A stretch of 19,295 bases of DNA from Bacteroidota bacterium. GTDB lineage: Bacteria > Bacteroidota > Bacteroidia > Bacteroidales > VadinHA17. The stretch covers positions 1 through 19,295 of the forward strand of contig JAKLFN010000016.1 of NCBI GenBank assembly GCA_022711195.1, read 5' to 3'. The notes under the pieces are model-generated. The model had not been told where the DNA came from. It did not search any database and was given only the letters and a program-made list of their open reading frames with translations. Both the position numbers and the translations under genes were made by a program. Numbering within the stretch: position 1 is the stretch's first letter; every line of letters begins with the position of its first letter. Of the stretch, positions 14,652-19,295 are shown piece after piece.

Positions 14652-15176
14652 CTAGAACACCATCTTCCTCACATAAATCCCTTTAAGTGCGCTCAGGTCC
14701 TTCTCAAGAAGCACCCTTTGTTTATGGTCACCTGTAAGCTCAAGTATTATTAGCCCTGCCGGTTCGCCGAAGAAAGTTTCGTTTACACCGAGACGTGTTC
14801 GAATATAGCAGCCGTATGAAGTCAGGATCTTCTGAACAGATGTGATCACATCTTGCTTTTTCTCGGCAAGGATGCCCAGTATCTCGATAACTCCGTCATT
14901 ATCATTGCCATTGCCAGGAATCTCATTCCCCGAGAAGGTCATTTCCCTGATCACTATACCTCCAAGTGGAAGAAGCTCCCTGTTTAGCTTTTCTGATTCT
15001 GACTTATCATCCTTAAGGTGAAGGATAATATATGCTTCCCTGCTGCATATGCTTTCTGTAACTTCGTGAAAGCCCAGGCGTGTTGTTATCACACCTGAAT
15101 GCCGCGATAAGATCTCCTGTGTCAGGCCGGCCTCCTTAATTCTGTCGACGATTTTTATTCCCAGAACTTTTATCAT
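14652..15176 (-). CDS. Tandem TM1266-type iron-only hydrogenase system regulator
   Basis: A 174-residue protein made of two similar halves (about 1-81 and 95-174) joined by a polar linker rich in Gly, Asn and Asp. Each half follows the pattern of the TM1266 family, small ACT-like proteins of about 80 residues encoded with hydrogenase maturation genes. Matching pieces are SGVITTRLGFHE (27-38) with CYIRTRLGVNE (123-133), and GGIVIREMTF (72-81) with KGIYVRKMVF (165-174). The family is called a hydrogenase system regulator by gene neighbourhood; its mechanism is not established, and ACT-like folds often bind small ligands. Lying directly downstream of hydG (21 bases) supports the call. The two-domain form is unusual, since the usual protein is single-domain and may form homodimers. 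Confidence 0.78.
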   Translation of the reverse strand: MIKVLGIKIVDRIKEAGLTQEILSRHSGVITTRLGFHEVTESICSREAYIILHLKDDKSESEKLNRELLPLGGIVIREMTFSGNEIPGNGNDNDGVIEILGILAEKKQDVITSVQKILTSYGCYIRTRLGVNETFFGEPAGLIILELTGDHKQRVLLEKDLSALKGIYVRKMVF

Positions 15177-15197
15177 AAGTATATCGTAAAAGCAATA

Positions 15198-16622
15198 TTA
15201 AAAATACAGATCCCTCTCTCCCTTTTTTATAAGCTCTATCTTTTCACGGGTAGCTTTTTCGACACCCTGTTCAAGAGTTTTCAGGTTCTTTTCGATAACC
15301 TGCCAGCCTTTTTTTGCAACATCATCGGTAGCATAATCGCAGATATATTCTGAGAGGGTAAGCAAGGCATTTGGTGTACAGAAACGCTTAATAAATCCAG
15401 GTACCGAGAATTCCATAAAATGTTCTCCAGTTCTCCCCATCCTGTAGCATGAAGTGCAGAACGAGGGAATGTAATCGTTTTCCAGGAGTTCGTCAATTAC
15501 CTCCGACAGCGATCGGTTATCGTTGATCTTGAACTGCTCGCGGTTAAGGTTTTGTTCTTCATTCTTTGTATCGGAGTATGACCCCAGCTCCAGCTTTGTG
15601 CCACCGTCGATCTGTGATACACCATACTCAATTACCTCTCTGCGTACGTCGGGTGCTTCCCTGGCAGTAAGGATCATTCCTGTATATGGGACAGCGAGTC
15701 TGAGGATAGGGACGAGTTTTTTAAAATCATCATCGCTAGTCTGGTACCGTCCGTCGATGTTCAGACTCAGGGCATCTTTTATCCTGGGGAATGAGATTGT
15801 ATGAGGTCCAACATTATAGCATGCCTCGAGATGATTAGTATGCCGGACCAGTCCCATCACCTCGAACCTCCAGTCGTAAAGTCCGAACAGAGCGCCGATA
15901 CCCACATCATCAATTCCTGCTTCCTGGGCCCTGTCGAGTGCTGTAAGACGCCACTCATAATCCCTTTTCTTTCCTCCGAGATGATACAATTTATATGCAT
16001 CAGGATGATAGGTCTCCTGGAATATCTGGTAAGTTCCTATTCCTGCTTTATGGACAGTCCGGAATCCTTCTATATCAAGAGGAGCTGCATTGATATTCAC
16101 GCGTCGTATCTCGCCATGGCCTTTCCGCACGTCATAGACCAGTTTCACGGTATGGGCAATATACTCAGGAGAATACTCGGGATGTTCTCCATAAACAAGT
16201 ATCAGTCTTTTCTGGCCATTATCCTCAAGGGCTTCCACCTCACTGATTATCTCCTGGTCGGAAAGTGTTTTTCTGACAGCTTCCTTATTTGAAACCCGGA
16301 ATCCGCAGTACTGACAATTATTTGTACACCTGTTGCCTACATACAACGGTGCAAACAGAACGATCCTGTTGCCATAAACCTTTTCTTTAAGTTCCCTGGC
16401 ACCATGTTTTATTTCCTCCTCAAGGTCAGTACCCATCGAATTAATGAGCACCGCCGTCTCCTCAAGGGTAAGCCGGTTTTTATCAAGAGATTTGGCAATG
16501 ACCTCCCTGACCCTGGTCCTGTCGGGTTTGGTATTATTAATGAGATCCCACAATTCCTGCGGATCAATGAACGGCACCATTCTCTGGTCGGGGATCTTTA
16601 ATTTTTCAGGCGAAAATCGCAT
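15198..16622 (-). CDS. hydG: [FeFe]-hydrogenase maturation radical SAM enzyme HydG
   Basis: Cleaves tyrosine to p-cresol and makes the CO and CN ligands of the [FeFe] active site as an Fe-bound complex. The 474 residues match family length. The N-terminal radical SAM motif is C99-x3-C103-x2-C106 in NRCTNNCQYCGF. The HydG-specific C-terminal cluster motif C389-x2-C392-x22-C415 is intact, which separates it from the related tyrosine lyase ThiH. DVGIGALFGLYDWR (239-252) is a typical HydG segment. It lies in the operon kinase-rex-ribF-like-hydG-TM1266-like. The 64-base gap before it is the largest in the operon and holds a candidate internal promoter, so hydG may also be expressed on its own. Confidence 0.96.
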   Translation of the reverse strand: MRFSPEKLKIPDQRMVPFIDPQELWDLINNTKPDRTRVREVIAKSLDKNRLTLEETAVLINSMGTDLEEEIKHGARELKEKVYGNRIVLFAPLYVGNRCTNNCQYCGFRVSNKEAVRKTLSDQEIISEVEALEDNGQKRLILVYGEHPEYSPEYIAHTVKLVYDVRKGHGEIRRVNINAAPLDIEGFRTVHKAGIGTYQIFQETYHPDAYKLYHLGGKKRDYEWRLTALDRAQEAGIDDVGIGALFGLYDWRFEVMGLVRHTNHLEACYNVGPHTISFPRIKDALSLNIDGRYQTSDDDFKKLVPILRLAVPYTGMILTAREAPDVRREVIEYGVSQIDGGTKLELGSYSDTKNEEQNLNREQFKINDNRSLSEVIDELLENDYIPSFCTSCYRMGRTGEHFMEFSVPGFIKRFCTPNALLTLSEYICDYATDDVAKKGWQVIEKNLKTLEQGVEKATREKIELIKKGERDLYF

Positions 16623-16634
16623 CGATATATATTA

Positions 16635-16657
16635 TTATAACAGTTGCAAAGTTACAA
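16635..16657 (-). promoter_or_regulatory. Candidate hydG promoter box within an inverted repeat
   Basis: On the minus strand, TAACTTTG (16654 down to 16647) fits the Bacteroidota -7 consensus TAnnTTTG exactly and is followed by CA, as in many such promoters. It lies 24 bases upstream of the hydG ATG. No TTTG was found at the -33 distance. The box lies inside an imperfect inverted repeat, TTGTAAC-N9-GTTATAA (one mismatch), which could be an operator. The spacing (7+9+7) does not match the usual 18-base Rex site, so Rex control from this site is not supported. Confidence 0.4.
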
Positions 16658-16686
16658 AAATTGAGGCACGGTGCAGATGATACTTA

Positions 16687-17598
16687 TCAGTATATAAGAT
16701 CTGCGATTTCCTTCTTCGATGCAGCCAGTTTAGCTGCCGATCCGGGGTCTGAAGGGGAAATCGTTCCATATATCATTTTATGGAACAATATTGTTGTACC
16801 GTCGTGAAGGAAAGGAGTATTGTCGTCGAAGATATGGAGCAGGACCTCGGAATTATCCTGCAGTCCTGCATTAATTATCACCATACCCTTTGAATTTGAT
16901 TCACCCGAAATGACCGAAACGGCATAAATTCCTGTTGCCGGCAGAAGTTTGCATTCTTCTGTCAGGGGAACCTTCATAAAGAGCATGTCGGAAAAAGTAT
17001 CATGGAACTGAGGTTTGCCCATTACCATATAATAATGATCGAGGTATGCATTTGCACGCTGTATGTAGCCTTCGCTGATTGCCTTCCGTATTTTTGTCGA
17101 ACTTACTGTTTCGTGCTGGACTTCCTGTTCGGGGATCTCTTCAGCCTCGAATTTAAATTTTTCTCTCCAGCCCCAGAGTTGTTTATAATCGCCCTCCTTG
17201 TTAAAGCCGAAATGATGATTAAAGCCAACCACAACCACCTTTGCCTTCAGTTTCCCATGAAGGTAGTCTCTGACAAACTCCTCGCTTGTCGTTCGTGAGA
17301 ACTCCCTGGTAAACTCAACAATAATAAGGTTGTCAAGCCCTGCCTTTCTGAGTAGTTCCATCTTCTCCTCCTGAGAATTTATCAGTCTCAGGCCTTTGCC
17401 TGCAGTTTCAGGGTAAAGAACTTTCCGCGGATGAGGATCGAATGTAATTAGTACCGACTCACCCTGGTACCTGTCGGCCAGGAGCCTGAGACGGTTGAGA
17501 ATTGTTTTATGTCCTATATGAACTCCGTCGAATGATCCGGTTGTAACAACAGGATTCCGTATTTCGTCAACATTCTCAAAACCTCTGAAAATCCTCAT
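16687..17598 (-). CDS. RibF-like FAD synthetase with degenerate riboflavin-kinase domain
   Basis: A 303-residue protein with the length and layout of bifunctional RibF. The N-terminal FMN adenylyltransferase half looks intact: TGSFDGVHIGH (20-30), ITFDPHPRKV (51-60), VGFNHHFG (124-131) and the nucleotidyltransferase motif VSSTKIR (165-171). The C-terminal half aligns with riboflavin kinase (for example GIYAVSV, 223-229), but its hallmark G-x3-G-R-x-L-G-F-P-T-A-N region is replaced, without gaps, at about 194-212 by GKPQFHDTFSDMLFMKVPL. The catalytic Glu two residues before the conserved His of the E-x-H motif is Leu here (L253, H255), and the C-terminal R-x-E-x-K-F segment is missing. It is therefore predicted to make FAD from FMN, or have another adenylyltransferase role, but not to phosphorylate riboflavin. 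It sits 14 bases after rex. Confidence 0.8.
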   Translation of the reverse strand: MRIFRGFENVDEIRNPVVTTGSFDGVHIGHKTILNRLRLLADRYQGESVLITFDPHPRKVLYPETAGKGLRLINSQEEKMELLRKAGLDNLIIVEFTREFSRTTSEEFVRDYLHGKLKAKVVVVGFNHHFGFNKEGDYKQLWGWREKFKFEAEEIPEQEVQHETVSSTKIRKAISEGYIQRANAYLDHYYMVMGKPQFHDTFSDMLFMKVPLTEECKLLPATGIYAVSVISGESNSKGMVIINAGLQDNSEVLLHIFDDNTPFLHDGTTILFHKMIYGTISPSDPGSAAKLAASKKEIADLIY

Positions 17599-17612
17599 GT
17601 TGAAGGAGTGGT

Positions 17613-18236
17613 TTACAGGGAATTCCCTTTTACGAAATAAGCAACTTTCTCAATTGATGTGATCATGTCGTATTCTTCCAGGAAGACCCAGTTTGGGACA
17701 TTCAGGGGTACAGTAGTAAAGTTCAGTATCCCTTTTATTCCGAATCTTACGGCTTCCTCGGTGATCTCCTTGGCATAATCGGGGGGAACGGTTATTATCG
17801 CGATTTTGATATTAAGATCCCTGATTACCTGTTCCATTTCCATCTGGGAGTAGCATTTAACACCTGAAATCACCTTGTTTACTTTCTGTGGATCTGTGTC
17901 AAAAGAGGCTACAAGGTTGAGCTTTGATCTTTTTCCCTTGAAATAACCTGCTACTGCCCTGCCGAGGTTTCCGATGCCTATTATTGCCACATTAAGGCTT
18001 TCCCTGGAGTCAATAATCGTTCCTATTTTTTCGATCAGTTCTTTCACGTCATAGCCCCTGCGGTGTACTGATGAATAGCCGATCAGCATAAGGTCGCGCC
18101 GTACCTGGACGGCTGTAATATGCAGTCGTGCAGCAAGGTCGTGTGAGAAAATAAAGTGTTTCTTCTCACTCAGGCACTCCAGAAGGGTTCTTCTGTATTC
18201 GCTTAATCGTTCAACTGTTTTTCCCGGTAATTTCAT
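17613..18236 (-). CDS. rex: Redox-sensing transcriptional repressor Rex
   Basis: Rex represses fermentation and respiration genes and leaves DNA when NADH/NAD+ rises. The 207 residues show the normal two-domain layout: an N-terminal winged helix (about 1-70, with QVRRDLMLIGYSSVHRRGYDV-like recognition helix and wing) and a Rossmann domain with IIGIGNLGRAV (85-95), whose GxGxxG loop binds NAD(H), and ASFDTDP (110-116) with the acidic residue that contacts the adenosine ribose. The C-terminal helix that swaps between subunits (LEEYDMITSIEKVAYF) is also present. It starts 6 bases after the kinase stop codon and is followed by the ribF-like gene after 14 bases. An obvious Rex operator (TTGTGAA-N4-TTCACAA type) was not found in this window. 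Confidence 0.93.
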   Translation of the reverse strand: MKLPGKTVERLSEYRRTLLECLSEKKHFIFSHDLAARLHITAVQVRRDLMLIGYSSVHRRGYDVKELIEKIGTIIDSRESLNVAIIGIGNLGRAVAGYFKGKRSKLNLVASFDTDPQKVNKVISGVKCYSQMEMEQVIRDLNIKIAIITVPPDYAKEITEEAVRFGIKGILNFTTVPLNVPNWVFLEEYDMITSIEKVAYFVKGNSL

Positions 18237-18242
18237 TTTTCG

Positions 18243-19295
18243 TTATGTTATCGTTGGTGGTTTCTTTGGCAGGCGGACGGTAAAGACAGTACCCATTTCA
18301 GGAGTACTCTCCACTTTTATGGTGCCATGGTATAATTCTATCACTTTACGGACTATTGAGAGACCCAGGCCGCTGCCGGAGATATTTTTTGTTCTCTCAT
18401 TTTTCACCCTCATGAATTCCCTGAAAAGGTTCTCCTTGTCGGCTTCGGAGATTCCGATACCTGTATCGGTGAACATCAGGAGTACTTCATTATCTGTAGA
18501 ATCGATGGTTATGTCGGCTTTCCCGCCGAATTTATTATATTTTACTGCGTTGGAAAGCAGATTATTGAAGATTATTTCCATATCCTCAGGATCTGCCATT
18601 ATAACGGAGTCGCTTCTGATGTCGAGATTAATGTTGACCTCCATCTGGATTGCATAAGGCTGTACCGTCACTATTGCATTCCTGGCAACTTCAGCAAGAT
18701 CGACTTCCTGAATTTTCTCTTCCTTACGTTCAAGCCTTATCTTTGTGAAGTCGAGCAGGTCCATGATCAGGTTTCTCATTCCCTGTATTCTCTGCAGCGA
18801 CCTGTCGATATGACTTGCATAGTCGTCAATCCTGTCGCCTGACTGCTTTTCCTGCATCATACGCAGATAACCCTCCAGCGCATTCAGCGGTGCTTTAAGC
18901 TCATGTGAAAGGACTGAGAGGAACTGATATCTGACTTTCTTGCCTTCGGTTTTAAGTTTATCGGTAACTTTCTTCAGGTAAAGCTGCTTTGAAATGTTCT
19001 CGAGGCTTGACTTGAGTTCCTGGGGTGTAAATGGTTTGGGGATGAAATCTGTAGCACCGTCACGTGTTGCTCTTATTGCCACATCGAGAGAAGCATATGA
19101 AGTTATCATTGCCACCGAAATGTCGTATTTCCTTTCGCGGATATACTCAAGTACATCCACACCCTGTATTCCGGGGAGCTTGTTGTCGAGAAGGATAATA
19201 TCGGGCTTGTTGCTTTCGATAATCTCTATTCCCTCTTCACCTGTGGGGGCCTGGAGTATCTCAAATGTATAATCCTCATCCATAAATGGATAAGT
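18243..19295 (-). CDS. Receiver-histidine kinase hybrid, N-terminus beyond window
   Basis: A soluble two-component protein with a receiver domain followed by a kinase core. The open frame runs past the right edge (in-frame TYPF before the first ATG at 19283), and the receiver lacks its first beta-strand and acidic pair, so the true start is outside the window; the ATG at 19283 is not the start. Numbering from that ATG: phospho-acceptor D33 in ILLDNKLPG, GATDFIPKPF (76-85) with the conserved Lys, a helical linker (90-120), the H-box FLSVLSHELKAPL with H127, then the HATPase N-box (NNLLSNAVKYN), DTGIGIS and GSGLGLS. No membrane segment is visible. It heads the visible part of the rex-ribF-like-hydG-TM1266-like operon. 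The input signal is unknown; it could be phosphorylated by another kinase. Confidence 0.9.
   Translation of the reverse strand, partial: TYPFMDEDYTFEILQAPTGEEGIEIIESNKPDIILLDNKLPGIQGVDVLEYIRERKYDISVAMITSYASLDVAIRATRDGATDFIPKPFTPQELKSSLENISKQLYLKKVTDKLKTEGKKVRYQFLSVLSHELKAPLNALEGYLRMMQEKQSGDRIDDYASHIDRSLQRIQGMRNLIMDLLDFTKIRLERKEEKIQEVDLAEVARNAIVTVQPYAIQMEVNINLDIRSDSVIMADPEDMEIIFNNLLSNAVKYNKFGGKADITIDSTDNEVLLMFTDTGIGISEADKENLFREFMRVKNERTKNISGSGLGLSIVRKVIELYHGTIKVESTPEMGTVFTVRLPKKPPTIT

Noticed and set aside
15198..16622. ThiH (thiamine tyrosine lyase) instead of HydG
   Set aside because: The C-x2-C-x22-C C-terminal cluster motif and the hydrogenase neighbours are specific to HydG.
19281..19283. 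ATG at 19283 as the kinase start
   Set aside because: It would cut off the first strand and acidic pair of the receiver domain; the frame stays open to the window edge.

Overview
The window looks like a chromosomal segment of an anaerobic, fermentative member of the Bacteroidota, probably an uncultured Bacteroidales-like lineage. The reasons are the yicC-gmk-nadD gene order, a DUF3078 protein, TAnnTTTG-type promoter candidates with almost no Shine-Dalgarno signal, CACAAAG-type intergenic palindromes, and a gene set for amino-acid fermentation and [FeFe]-hydrogenase maturation. The lineage is an inference from gene content; there is no rRNA or tRNA in the window to confirm it.

Layout, left to right. 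(1) 1-1165, minus: the N-terminal part of an exported DUF3078 protein, running off the left edge. (2) 1166-1531: a repeat-rich intergenic region. (3) 1532-2917, plus: tryptophanase. (4) 2985-5258, plus: yicC, gmk and nadD, with CACAAAG-type palindromes in both gaps. (5) 5309-11393, minus: a tight six-gene operon read right to left as ADP-forming acyl-CoA synthetase, aminotransferase, then the delta, alpha, beta and gamma subunits of a Vor-type 2-oxoacid:ferredoxin oxidoreductase. (6) 11793-13406, plus: a secreted C69-family dipeptidase. (7) 13497-14582, plus: hydE, bracketed by two short-period tandem arrays. (8) 14652-19295, minus: a second operon read right to left as a receiver-histidine kinase (its start lies beyond the right edge), rex, a ribF-like gene, hydG, and a tandemly duplicated TM1266-type hydrogenase regulator.

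How the genes fit together. The dipeptidase can release amino acids outside the cytoplasm. The aminotransferase makes 2-oxoacids, the oxidoreductase turns these into acyl-CoA plus reduced ferredoxin, and the ADP-forming synthetase captures the thioester energy as ATP. Reduced ferredoxin needs an electron sink, and hydE, hydG and the TM1266-like regulator imply an [FeFe] hydrogenase elsewhere in the genome. Rex (an NADH/NAD+ sensor) and the kinase sit in the hydG operon and would tie H2 metabolism to redox state. Tryptophanase adds another amino-acid-degrading route (tryptophan to indole, pyruvate and ammonia). No hydA or hydF is in the window.

No complete new defence or mobile system was found. 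The most unusual points are: a RibF-like protein in the hydG operon whose riboflavin-kinase signature is replaced position by position while its FAD-synthetase half looks intact; a two-domain version of the normally single-domain TM1266 regulator; and hydE standing alone between two tandem arrays, each of which begins inside the stop codon of the gene before it.
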